Source of the DNA: Piscinibacter caeni
GTDB taxonomy: Bacteria > Pseudomonadota > Gammaproteobacteria > Burkholderiales > Burkholderiaceae_C
Assembly (NCBI GenBank): GCA_003265685.1
Contig: KZ836108.1
Location: forward strand, 26,397 to 90,396
Reading direction: 5' to 3'
Length of the DNA stretch: 64,000 bases
Position 1 is the stretch's first letter. Every line of letters begins with the position of its first letter. The position numbers and the translations under genes were made by a program. Below are positions 56,201-64,000 of the stretch, piece by piece. The notes beneath the pieces were generated by a model. The model saw only the letters and a list, made by a program, of their open reading frames with translations. It was not told the origin of the DNA and made no database searches.

Positions 56201-58937
56201 GCATCAGCTTGGCGATGTCGTCGAAGTGCAGGCCGGTGGTCGGCTCGTCGAACAGGTACAGCGTGCCCTTGCGCGCGGCCGGCTGGTTCGGGCCGCCCGC
56301 CGCCTCGGCGAGGAAGCCGGCCAGCTTGAGTCGCTGCGCCTCGCCGCCCGAGAGCGTGGGCACCGGCTGGCCGAGCTTCACGTACTCGAGGCCCACGTCG
56401 ACGATCGGCTGCAGCACGCGCAGCACCTCGCGGTCGTCGCGGAACAGCTGCACCGCCTCGCTGACGGTGAGCTCCAGCACGTCGGCCACGCTGAGCTCGC
56501 GCAGCACCTCGCCCGGAACACGGCGGTCGATCTTGATGTCGAGGATCTCGGCGCGGTAGCGGCGCCCGTCGCAATCCGGGCAGCGCAGGTAGACATCGCT
56601 GAGGAACTGCATCTCCACATGCTCGAAGCCCGAGCCGCCGCAGGTCGGGCAGCGCCCGTCGCCGGCGTTGAAGCTGAACATGCCGGCGCCGTAGCCGCGC
56701 TGCAGCGCGAGCGGCGCCTGCGCGAACAGCTTGCGGATCTCGTCGAACGCGCCGACGTAACTCGCGGGATTCGAACGCGCGGTCTTGCCGATCGGCGACT
56801 GGTCGACGAACACCGCATCGGCCAGCCAGTCGGCGCCGAGCAGGCGGTCGTGCTCGCCGGGTGATTCGGTGGCCTTGCCGAAGTGGCGCTGCAGCGCGGG
56901 GTGCAGCACGTCCTGCATCAGCGTGCTCTTGCCCGAGCCGGAGACGCCGGTCACGCACACCAGGTGCTGGAGCGGGAACTCGACCGTGATGTTCTTCAGG
57001 TTGTGCTCGCGCGCCCCTTCGACGATCAGCCGCGGCGTGGCGGGCCCCACCAGCCGCTTGATGCCCATGCTGACGTGCTTGCGCCCGCCGAGGTAGGCGC
57101 CGGTCAGCGTGTCGGCGCTGCGGATCGCCTCGGGCGTGCCGTCGAACACGATCTGCCCACCGCGTTCGCCCGGGCCCGGGCCCATGTCGATCAGCCGGTC
57201 GGCGGCCAGCATCACGGCCGGGTCGTGCTCGACGACCACCAGCGTGTTGCCGGCGTCGCGCAGGCGCTGCATGGCCTCGACGATGCGGCCCATGTCGCGC
57301 GGGTGCAGGCCGATGCTCGGCTCGTCCAGCACGAACATGGTGTTGACGAGCGAGGTGCCGAGCGCGGTGGTCAGGTTGATGCGCTGCACCTCGCCGCCGG
57401 AGAGCGTGCGGCTCTGGCGGTCCAGCGTCAGGTAGCCGATGCCGACGTCGCACAGGTACTTCAGCCGGGTGCGGATCTCGTCGAGCAGCAGCTTGAGCGC
57501 CTCGTCGAGCATCGAGCTCGGCAGGCTGAGCCGCTCGAAGAGGCGCCTCAGCCGCTCGATCGGGATCAGCATCAGGTCGTGCACCGTCAGCCCGGGCAGC
57601 GCCTCGAGCTGCTGGCGCGACCATTGCACGCCGCGCGGCAGGAAGCGCTGGCCCGGCGGCAGCGCCGCGTCGGCATCCTCCTTCGAGCCCAGGCGCCACA
57701 GCAGCGCCTCGGTCTTCAAGCGCGCGCCGCCGCAGGCCGTGCAGGGGGTGTAGCTGCGGTACTTCGACAAGAGCACGCGGATGTGCATCTTGTAGGCCTT
57801 CGATTCGAGGTACTCGAAGAAGCGCCGGACGCCGTACCACTGCTTGTTCCAGTTGCCGTTCCAGTGCGGCGAGCCGTTGATGACCCAGTCGCGCTGGGCC
57901 TGGGTGAGCTGCGACCAGGGCGTGTCGCGCGGGATGCCGGCCTCGCCGCCGTACTTCAGCAGGTCGTCCTGGCATTCCTTCCAGGCCGGCGTCTGCATCG
58001 GCTTGACCGCGCCGGAGCGCAGCGTCTTGCGGTGGTCCGGGATCACCAGGCCGTAGTCGACGCCGATGACGCGGCCGAAGCCGCGGCAGGTGTCGCAGGC
58101 GCCGTAGGCGGAGTTGAAGCTGAACAGCGCGGGCTGCGGATCGGCGTAGCGGATGTCGCTGTCGGGGCAGTGCAGGCCGGTGCTGAAACGCCACAGCTCC
58201 GGCTCGCCCTCGTCCTTCAGCGCATAGACGTTAACGCGGCCCGCGCCGCGCTTGAGCGCGGTCTCGATCGCCTCGATCGCGCGGATCTTCTCGGTGCCCT
58301 GGAGGCGGAAGCGGTCGGCCACCACGTCCAGCAGCGTGCGCGGCCCGGTCGGCGAGGCCACCTCGCGCTGCGCCTGCACGCGCGTGAACCCGCTCGCGGC
58401 CAGCCACTGCTCGATGTCGGCTGCACTGGTGTTGGCCGGCAGCTCGACCGGGAAGGTGACGACGAGCCGGCGGTCGTCGGCCGCGGTGCGCGCCATCAGC
58501 TCGGCGTAGATCGTCTCCGGCGAATCGTGCCGCACGCGCTGCGCGGTCTGCTTGTCGAACAGCTCGGCGGCACGCGCGAACAGCAGCTTCAGGTGGTCGT
58601 TCAGCTCGGTCATCGTGCCGACCGTGCTGCGGCTCGAGCGCACCGGGTTGGTCTGGTCGATCGCGATCGCCGGCGGCACGCCGTCGACGCGGTCGACCGC
58701 CGGGCGGTCCATGCGGTCTAGGAACTGGCGCGCGTAGGCGCTGAAGGTCTCGACGTAGCGCCGCTGCCCCTCCGCATACAGCGTGTCGAACACCAGGCTG
58801 GACTTGCCCGAGCCGCTCGGCCCGGTGACCACCGTCATCTCGCCGGTGCGGATGTCGAGGTCCAGGTTCTTCAGGTTGTGCTGGCGCGCGCCGCGGATGC
58901 GGATCAGGCCCGATTCGGTTTGGCGGCGTCTGTCCAT
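53265..58937 (-). CDS. Double-length UvrA-family ATPase
   Basis: A 1890-residue protein, twice normal UvrA length: two UvrA-like halves in one chain. Four Walker A motifs are visible at about residues 39, 664, 1036 and 1577 ([11 protein letters not shown] once, [11 protein letters not shown] three times) and four LSGGE signatures ([48 protein letters not shown]). Zn-type CxxC pairs occur in [41 protein letters not shown] and CDVCHGQRF. UvrA normally dimerises; this would be a covalent dimer. Nucleotide excision repair or a paralogous damage-protection role is inferred; the standard uvrA is probably elsewhere. ATG start gives [22 protein letters not shown]. Confidence 0.93.
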   Translation of the reverse strand: MDRRRQTESGLIRIRGARQHNLKNLDLDIRTGEMTVVTGPSGSGKSSLVFDTLYAEGQRRYVETFSAYARQFLDRMDRPAVDRVDGVPPAIAIDQTNPVRSSRSTVGTMTELNDHLKLLFARAAELFDKQTAQRVRHDSPETIYAELMARTAADDRRLVVTFPVELPANTSAADIEQWLAASGFTRVQAQREVASPTGPRTLLDVVADRFRLQGTEKIRAIEAIETALKRGAGRVNVYALKDEGEPELWRFSTGLHCPDSDIRYADPQPALFSFNSAYGACDTCRGFGRVIGVDYGLVIPDHRKTLRSGAVKPMQTPAWKECQDDLLKYGGEAGIPRDTPWSQLTQAQRDWVINGSPHWNGNWNKQWYGVRRFFEYLESKAYKMHIRVLLSKYRSYTPCTACGGARLKTEALLWRLGSKEDADAALPPGQRFLPRGVQWSRQQLEALPGLTVHDLMLIPIERLRRLFERLSLPSSMLDEALKLLLDEIRTRLKYLCDVGIGYLTLDRQSRTLSGGEVQRINLTTALGTSLVNTMFVLDEPSIGLHPRDMGRIVEAMQRLRDAGNTLVVVEHDPAVMLAADRLIDMGPGPGERGGQIVFDGTPEAIRSADTLTGAYLGGRKHVSMGIKRLVGPATPRLIVEGAREHNLKNITVEFPLQHLVCVTGVSGSGKSTLMQDVLHPALQRHFGKATESPGEHDRLLGADWLADAVFVDQSPIGKTARSNPASYVGAFDEIRKLFAQAPLALQRGYGAGMFSFNAGDGRCPTCGGSGFEHVEMQFLSDVYLRCPDCDGRRYRAEILDIKIDRRVPGEVLRELSVADVLELTVSEAVQLFRDDREVLRVLQPIVDVGLEYVKLGQPVPTLSGGEAQRLKLAGFLAEAAGGPNQPAARKGTLYLFDEPTTGLHFDDIAKLMRAFRKLLDAGHSIVVIEHNLDVIRASDWLIELGPEGGEAGGELVCAGPPEEVKRHPTSHTGKALADYDQALGVEEARPLQSVLLERRDQRRAAEEVIRIVNAREHNLKSLDVDIPRGQFSVITGVSGSGKSTLAFDILFNEGQRRYLESLNAYARSIVQPAGRPEVDAVYGIPPTVAIEQRLSRGGRKSTVATTTEVWHFLRLLYVKLGLQHCTKDGAPVRPQSAESIAAQLLRDHKGQHVGLLAPLVVNRKGVYTDLAKWARQRGHTHLRVDGEFLKVDPWPRLDRFKEHTLELPVGDLVIDPANEVELRALLAKTLELGKGVMHLLAPLDGLKGAMATGAPTGRIGTVKVFSTKRACPVCGTSYPELDPRMFSYNSKHGWCSSCVGTGLALTREQRKAYDDSRRDDDDKGREQSFPSEEPEVEGVVDAPCPDCAGTRLNPASRGVTFDDKAITAIAQWSVSDTRRWIEALRLEGREADIARDVISEIRSRLEFLEEVGLGYLTLDRAAPTLSGGEAQRIRLAAQLGSNLQGVCYVLDEPTIGLHPRDNQILLDALHKLGDKGNTLVVVEHDEDTIRRADHIIDIGPGAGKRGGRLVAQGDLHALAAHADSVTGRFLAAPMTHPLQPRRPVDDTTPQLLVRGAALHNLQGLDVAVPLGRLVAVTGVSGSGKSTLARDVLLANLQFVNTRGGRPAWAGCSAIDGYSRIDRVLEVDQTPIGKTPRSCPATYIGFWDTIRRLFADTLEAKARGYGPARFSFNTGEGRCPACEGQGLRTIEMSFLPDVKVPCDVCHGQRFNPETLAVSWRGKHIGEVLTMEVDEAVEFFASMPAIAYPLSLLRDVGLGYLTLGQPSPTLSGGEAQRIKLVTELTKVRDDVTRRGNKAPHTLYVLDEPTVGLHMADVEKLIRVLHRLVDGGHSVVVIEHDLDVVAEADWIVDLGPEGGARGGRVVAATTPESLAANPASHTGAALAPVLARR

Positions 58938-59076
58938 GGGGTGCCTGGTTGGAGGCGGAAGATTCTACGGATCGGGGTGAACCCGGTCCCGGACATCGGG
59001 GGTTGTTGGGCGGCGGGGTCGGAATCGAAACTTTCGTAACAAATCCCAACATCGCGCGGGCCCTGGAGGGGTGGCC

Positions 59077-62000
59077 GTGCCCAAGGCCATGAAGAACATC
59101 AAGGCACGGCGTGCGCTCCCGGTGTCGATCCCGCTCGTCGTCGCGGCGGCGCTGCTGGCCTCCTGTGGCGGCGGCGACCCCGAACCCGCGGCACCCCCCA
59201 GCACGAGCAGCGCACCCAAGCGCGCCTCGTTCGTGCCCAGCGGCGCGATCCCGAGCGATGCCAACCTGCGCGGCATGTGGTCCCCGGTCACGCCCTGGCC
59301 GCTGATCCCGCTGCACGCGGTGCTGCTGCCCGACGGGCGCGTGATGAGCTACGGCACCAAGGCCGACGGCACGCAGACCGCCTACTTCATCTACGACGTG
59401 TGGGACCCGGCCGGCGGGCTGGCCGGCGGCCACAGCACGCTGGACAACGTCACCGGCACCGACATCTTCTGCAGCTCGCAGCTGCTGCTGCCCAGCGGCG
59501 ACGCGGTGTTCATCGCCGGCGGCGACAACTGGACCGGCAGCGCCACCACCAACACCGGAAACAACAACTCGAACCTGTTCCGGCTCTCGGACAACTCGCT
59601 CAGCCGGCAGTCCAACATGAACCGGGCGCGCTGGTACTCCAGCTCGACCACGCTGCTCAACGGCGAGACCTACGTCCAGGGCGGCAGCAGCGGCACCGAC
59701 CGGCCCGAGGTGCGCCAGACCGACGGCGTGTTCCGCCTGCTCTCCGGCGCGAACACCAGCAGCCTCGACTTCATGTACCCGCGCAACTTCGTCGCGCCGG
59801 ACGGCCGCGTGTTCGGCTACGACAGCGCCGGCCGCATGTACTACGTCGATCCGAGCGGCACGGGCACGCTGACCTCGCTGGGGCAGTTCTCCGGCAGCTA
59901 CACGGGCAGCGACGCCAGCGCGGCGATGTTCCGGCCCGGGCGCATCCTGCAGTTCGGCGGCAACAGCAACGGCGCGGCGGTGATCGACATCCGCGGCGGC
60001 ACGCCGGTGGTCACGCCGACCGGCTCGATGTCGACGCAGCGCCGGCTCGTCAACGCCACCATCCTGCCCAACGGGCGGGTGCTTGCCACCGGCGGCAGCC
60101 GCACCTGGAACGAGCTCGATCAGGTCAACAACAGCGCCGAGATCTGGAACCCGGACACCGGCACCTGGACCGTCGGCGCCTCGGGCGTGCAAGCGCGCCT
60201 GTACCACTCGATCTCGCTGCTGCTGCCCGACGGCTCGGTGATGGTCGGCGGCGGCGGCGCGCCCGGGCCGCAGAACAACACCAACTTCGAGCTGTACTTC
60301 CCGCCCTACCTGTTCACCGCCGGCGGCCAGCTCGCGCCGCGCCCGGTGATCGACGCGGCGCCGACGGTGATGGACATCGGCCGCACCTACACGCTGGACA
60401 CCTCCGGCGCCGGCCCGGCCGCGCGCGTGGTGATGATCAAGACCGGCTCGGTGACGCACAGCTGGAACATGGAGCAGCGCTTCATCGAGCTGACCTTCGC
60501 GGCCGACGGCAACCGCCTCGCCGTGCAGGCGCCCACACGCGCCGCCGATGCGCCGCCGGGCTTCTACATGCTGTTCGTGCTCGATGCCAACGGCGTGCCG
60601 TCGGAGGCGAAGATCGTGCGCGTCAACGTCGCGGCCACGCCCAACCCGGCCACCGTGCCGACGCTCGCGTCGCCGGGCGACCGCACCGGCACCGTCGGCA
60701 GCCCCGCCAGCGTGCAGCTGACCGGCAGCGATCCGAACGGCGACACGCTGCGCTACAGCGCCACCGGCCTGCCGCCGGGCCTCGCGATCGACCCCGCCAC
60801 CGGCCTGATCTCCGGCATGCCGACGACGGCCGGCACCTACAACGTCGTCGCCGCGGTGAGCGACGGCGTGAACAACGCCAGCGTCGGCTTCACCTGGACG
60901 GTGAACGGCAGCGGCGGCGGGCTGAGCGTCTCGATCGGGCTTGCCCCGGGTGCGACGCTGGCCGGCAGCAACGCCAGCTTCACCGCCAGCGCCACCGGCA
61001 GCAACGTGCGCTACCGCTGGGACTTCGGCGACGGCAGCGCCACCGACTGGAGCAGCTCGCCCGATGCCAGCCACGCCTACGCGCAGCCGGGCCTCTACAC
61101 GGTGACGGTCAGCGTGACCGACGACAGCGGCATCGAGCAGCGCGCCTCGGTGCTGCAGGCGATCTACCTCGCGCCGACGGCCGGCACGCCGGTGGCCTCG
61201 GGTCCGCTGGCGCTGGCCGGCGGCCGGCTCTGGGTGGTGAACCCGGACAACGACAGCGTGTCGGTGTTCGACACCGGCACGCGTGCGCGCCTGGCCGAGA
61301 TCGCGGTCGGTGCCGCGCCGCGCACGCTGGCGGTCGCCGCCAACGGGCTGGTGTGGGTGACGAACAAGCGCGCCGCGAGCCTCTCGGTGATCGACCCGGC
61401 CTCGCTGTCGGTGGTGCGCACCATCGCGCTGCCGCGCGGCTCGGCGCCCTACGGCGTGGCGGCCTCGGCGAACGGCTTCGCGCTGGTGGTGCTCGAGGGC
61501 AGCGGCACGGTGCTGAAGTTCGACACGACGAGCTTCGCGCAGACCGGCAGCCTGGCGGTGGGTGCCAACCCGCGGCATGTGGCGCTGGCTGCCGACGGCG
61601 CCAGTGCCTACGTGAGCCGCTTCATCACCCCGCCCGCGCCGGGCGAGGCGACGGCCACGCCGGGCAACGGCAACGGCGAGCTGCTGGTGCTGAACACTGC
61701 CAGCCTGGCGCTGACGCGCACCATCACGCTGGCCACCAGCAGCAAGCCGGACTTCGAGAACCAGGGCCGCGGCCTGCCGAACTACCTCGGCGCGGCAGCG
61801 ATCTCGCCCGACGGCACGGCGGCCTGGGTGCCCTCGAAGCAGGACAACATCCAGCGCGGCGGCGCGCGCGACGGCCTGCCGCTGAACTTCCAGAACACCG
61901 TGCGTGCGATCAGCTCGCGCGTGCTGCTGGCCAGCGGCAGCGAGGACCTGCCCGGCCGCATCGACCACGACAACGCCAGCCTGGCGAGCGCCGCGGCCTT

Positions 62001-63906
62001 CGACCCGAAGGGCCTGTACCTGTTCGTCGCGCTCGAGACCAGCCGCGAGGTGGCGGTGGTCGACGCCCACGGCAAGCGCGAGCTGTTCCGCTTCGGCACC
62101 GGCCTCGCGCCGCAGGGTCTGGCCGTCTCGGCCGACGGGCAGACGCTGTACGTGCAGAACTTCATGGACCGCACGGTGAACGTGCACGACCTGCGGCCGC
62201 TCGCCGGCGGGCAGCTGTCGGCGCCGCTGCAGGCGACGCTGGGGACGATCAGCGTCGACAAGCTCGCCCCCACCGTGCTGCGCGGCAAGCAACTCTTCTA
62301 CGACGCGGCCGATCCGCGCCTGGCGCGCGACCGCTACATGAGCTGCGCCAGCTGCCACAACGACGGCGGGCACGACGGCCGTACCTGGGACCTGTCTAAC
62401 TTCGGCGAAGGCCTGCGCAACACCATCAGCCTGCGCGGCCGTGCCGGCATGGGCCAGGGCTGGCTGCACTGGAGCAACAACTTCGACGAGGTGCAGGACT
62501 TCGAAGGCCAGATCCGCAACCTCGCCGGCGGCAGCGGCCTGATGGCCGACGCCGACTTCGCGGCCGGCACGCGCAGCCAGCCGCTCGGGGACGCGAAGAC
62601 CGGCCTGTCGAGCGACCTCGATGCGCTGACCGCCTACCTGGCCTCGCTGAACGCGTTCGAGCCGAGCCCGCACCGGCCCTCGGCCGCGTCCTTGTCTGCG
62701 GCGGGCAGCGCCGGCAAGACGCTGTTCACGTCGATGAACTGCGCCGCCTGCCACGCCGGCACGGCGTTCAGCGCCAGCGGCATCAACACGCCGGCCAACA
62801 TCGGCACGCTCAAGTCCACCAGCGGCCAGCGGCTCGGCGGCGCGCTGACCGGCATCGACCCGCCGACCCTGCGCGACGTCTGGGCCACCGCGCCCTACCT
62901 GCACGACGGCTCGGCGGCCACGCTCGAGGCCGCGGTGCGCGCGCACAACAACGTGACGATCACCGACGCGAACCTCGCCAGCCTGGTGGCCTACCTGCGC
63001 GAGATCGGCAGCGACGAGGCCGCCGCGCCGCAGGCCGCCGGCACCGGCACGGGCCTGGCCGCGAGCTACTACAACAGCGTCACGCCCGGCGGCACCGCGG
63101 TGCTGTCGCGCACCGAGGCGGTCGACTTCGACTGGGGCACCGGCTCGCCGGGCACCGGGGTGAACGCCGACAACTTCTCGGCGCGCTGGAGCGGCACGCT
63201 GCTCGTGCCTGCCAGCGGCAGCTACCGCTTCCAGACCGAGTCGGACGACGGCGTTCGGCTGTGGGTCAACGGCGTGCTGGTGATCGACAACTGGACCGAC
63301 CACGCCCCGACGGTGGACACCAGCGGCGTGATCAACCTGGTGGCCGGCACGCAGGTGGAGATCGTCGCCGAGTACTACGAGAAGGGCGGCGGCGCGGTGA
63401 TGCGGCTGCGCTGGCAGGCGCCGGGTGAAGCGGGCTTCGCGGCCATCCCGGCGGCGCGCCTGGCGCGTCCGCCGGCGGGCAGCGGCCTGGCCGGCAGCTA
63501 CTTCGCCAACACCTCGCTGTCCGGCACCGCGGTGCTGACGCGCACCGAGGCGATCGACTTCAACTGGGGCAGCGGCTCGCCCGGCACCGGCGTGCCGAGC
63601 AACGGGTTCTCGGCGCGCTGGACCGGCAGCCTGCTCGCGCCGAGCAGCGGCAGCTACCGCTTCCAGACCGTCTCGGACGACGGCGTGCGGGTGTGGATCA
63701 ACGGCACCCAGGTCATCAACAACTGGACCAACCACTCGTCGACCACCAACACCAGCGGCAACGTGAACCTGACGGCCGGCCAGCGCTACACGGTGCGGGT
63801 GGAGTACTACGACAACACCGGCAACGCGGTGATGCGGCTGCGCTGGCGCCTGCCCGGCACGACGAGCTACGTGGCCATTCCGGCGGCCAGCCTGTACACG
63901 AACTGA
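59077..63906 (+). CDS. Copper radical oxidase / di-heme peroxidase / PA14 fusion lipoprotein
   Basis: A 1609-residue predicted lipoprotein (lipobox LASC, Cys30). Domain order: kelch-type galactose oxidase (about 45-425) with all five cofactor and copper positions (Cys132 in DIFCSSQ, Tyr187 in RWYSSS, Tyr376-His377 in RLYHSIS, His461 in VTHSWN), DUF1929 (about 425-525), putative-Ig (527-610), PKD (617-700, WDFGDGS), YVTN-like beta-propeller (705-1060), di-heme MauG/CCP-like domain (about 1070-1315; CASCH 1090-1094, CAACH 1222-1226, APYLHDGS), two PA14 domains (1325-1463, 1469-1609). GTG 59077 is chosen: GGAGGG lies six bases upstream. The oxidase would yield H2O2 that the heme domain could consume (inference). 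Confidence 0.9.
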   Translation: MPKAMKNIKARRALPVSIPLVVAAALLASCGGGDPEPAAPPSTSSAPKRASFVPSGAIPSDANLRGMWSPVTPWPLIPLHAVLLPDGRVMSYGTKADGTQTAYFIYDVWDPAGGLAGGHSTLDNVTGTDIFCSSQLLLPSGDAVFIAGGDNWTGSATTNTGNNNSNLFRLSDNSLSRQSNMNRARWYSSSTTLLNGETYVQGGSSGTDRPEVRQTDGVFRLLSGANTSSLDFMYPRNFVAPDGRVFGYDSAGRMYYVDPSGTGTLTSLGQFSGSYTGSDASAAMFRPGRILQFGGNSNGAAVIDIRGGTPVVTPTGSMSTQRRLVNATILPNGRVLATGGSRTWNELDQVNNSAEIWNPDTGTWTVGASGVQARLYHSISLLLPDGSVMVGGGGAPGPQNNTNFELYFPPYLFTAGGQLAPRPVIDAAPTVMDIGRTYTLDTSGAGPAARVVMIKTGSVTHSWNMEQRFIELTFAADGNRLAVQAPTRAADAPPGFYMLFVLDANGVPSEAKIVRVNVAATPNPATVPTLASPGDRTGTVGSPASVQLTGSDPNGDTLRYSATGLPPGLAIDPATGLISGMPTTAGTYNVVAAVSDGVNNASVGFTWTVNGSGGGLSVSIGLAPGATLAGSNASFTASATGSNVRYRWDFGDGSATDWSSSPDASHAYAQPGLYTVTVSVTDDSGIEQRASVLQAIYLAPTAGTPVASGPLALAGGRLWVVNPDNDSVSVFDTGTRARLAEIAVGAAPRTLAVAANGLVWVTNKRAASLSVIDPASLSVVRTIALPRGSAPYGVAASANGFALVVLEGSGTVLKFDTTSFAQTGSLAVGANPRHVALAADGASAYVSRFITPPAPGEATATPGNGNGELLVLNTASLALTRTITLATSSKPDFENQGRGLPNYLGAAAISPDGTAAWVPSKQDNIQRGGARDGLPLNFQNTVRAISSRVLLASGSEDLPGRIDHDNASLASAAAFDPKGLYLFVALETSREVAVVDAHGKRELFRFGTGLAPQGLAVSADGQTLYVQNFMDRTVNVHDLRPLAGGQLSAPLQATLGTISVDKLAPTVLRGKQLFYDAADPRLARDRYMSCASCHNDGGHDGRTWDLSNFGEGLRNTISLRGRAGMGQGWLHWSNNFDEVQDFEGQIRNLAGGSGLMADADFAAGTRSQPLGDAKTGLSSDLDALTAYLASLNAFEPSPHRPSAASLSAAGSAGKTLFTSMNCAACHAGTAFSASGINTPANIGTLKSTSGQRLGGALTGIDPPTLRDVWATAPYLHDGSAATLEAAVRAHNNVTITDANLASLVAYLREIGSDEAAAPQAAGTGTGLAASYYNSVTPGGTAVLSRTEAVDFDWGTGSPGTGVNADNFSARWSGTLLVPASGSYRFQTESDDGVRLWVNGVLVIDNWTDHAPTVDTSGVINLVAGTQVEIVAEYYEKGGGAVMRLRWQAPGEAGFAAIPAARLARPPAGSGLAGSYFANTSLSGTAVLTRTEAIDFNWGSGSPGTGVPSNGFSARWTGSLLAPSSGSYRFQTVSDDGVRVWINGTQVINNWTNHSSTTNTSGNVNLTAGQRYTVRVEYYDNTGNAVMRLRWRLPGTTSYVAIPAASLYTN

Positions 63907-64000
63907 TGCATCTCCGGCGCGTGCCACTCGTGCAGGGTGTCACGCGGCCGGCGGGTCGGGCGTCCGCCCGCGCTCGGTAGCGGCGACACTGTGCGGCCCT

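Noticed and set aside
58231-63927. Very long open frame on the minus strand opposite the oxidase-peroxidase gene
   Set aside because: Its translation is His/Arg/Ala-rich low complexity typical of the antisense of high-GC codon usage; the plus-strand frame has clear domains throughout.

Overview
This is GC-rich (roughly 70% by eye), densely packed chromosomal DNA from a Gram-negative bacterium. Gene content and order (ispE, tRNA-Gln, prs, rplY, pth; yadGH-like ABC genes, ibaG, murA, hisGDCBHAF; zwf with a hexR-like regulator; tal-pgi) point to a betaproteobacterium of the order Burkholderiales. Protein character suggests the Rubrivivax/Leptothrix/Piscinibacter neighbourhood; the genus is inference. 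No insertion sequence, prophage, CRISPR array or rRNA was seen, and no gap between genes exceeds 300 bases.

Layout. (1) 1-3.5 kb: housekeeping genes on the plus strand (end of ispE, tRNA-Gln, prs, rplY, pth, a small secreted DUF4124-type protein). (2) 3.5-14 kb: a long minus-strand run from an ABC exporter pair through ibaG and murA into the histidine genes hisG-D-C-B-H-A-F, continuing into rsmD, coaD and a ferredoxin; many junctions are ATGA/GTGA/TTGA overlaps. hisI and hisE are not in this run. (3) 14-31 kb: mixed genes: TetR regulator, a Burkholderiales-type helical protein, a divergent MFS/DeoR pair, a delta-60-repeat lipoprotein, a storage-lipid group (WS/DGAT, acyl-CoA-binding protein, PHA-system protein), a membrane-associated aminopeptidase, a molybdopterin oxidoreductase, an orphan substrate-binding protein and two peptidase-type hydrolases. 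(4) 28.4-41.5 kb: sugar block: HAD phosphatase, pgi, tal; an AraC-regulated polyol operon (ABC importer, ribitol-type and arabinitol/mannitol-type dehydrogenases); and, divergently, zwf with a HexR/RpiR regulator and a HexR-like palindrome. Imported pentitols would be oxidised to ketoses and enter the pentose phosphate genes encoded alongside.

(5) 41.6-48 kb: a secreted RHS module on the minus strand. A 1724-residue YD-repeat protein ends in six Ig-like repeats instead of the usual RHS tip. Thirteen bases downstream, a second gene with its own signal peptide carries that missing tip plus a variable toxin-like C-terminus, followed immediately by a 67-residue candidate immunity gene. (6) 48-59 kb: a deletion-derived uvrA fragment, an SnoaL-like secreted protein, a four-gene set (YdjC deacetylase, GtrA, ArnT-like and ArnC-like transferases) resembling the Bordetella Lgm lipid A glucosamine pathway, and a double-length UvrA of 1890 residues with four ATPase sites. 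(7) 59-64 kb: a 1609-residue predicted lipoprotein joining a galactose-oxidase-like copper radical oxidase, Ig/PKD domains, a beta-propeller, a di-heme MauG/CCP-type peroxidase domain and two PA14 domains.

The most unusual content is the oxidase-peroxidase fusion (59077-63906) and the split, Sec-secreted RHS module (41652-48000). All assignments come from reading the sequence; no database search was run.
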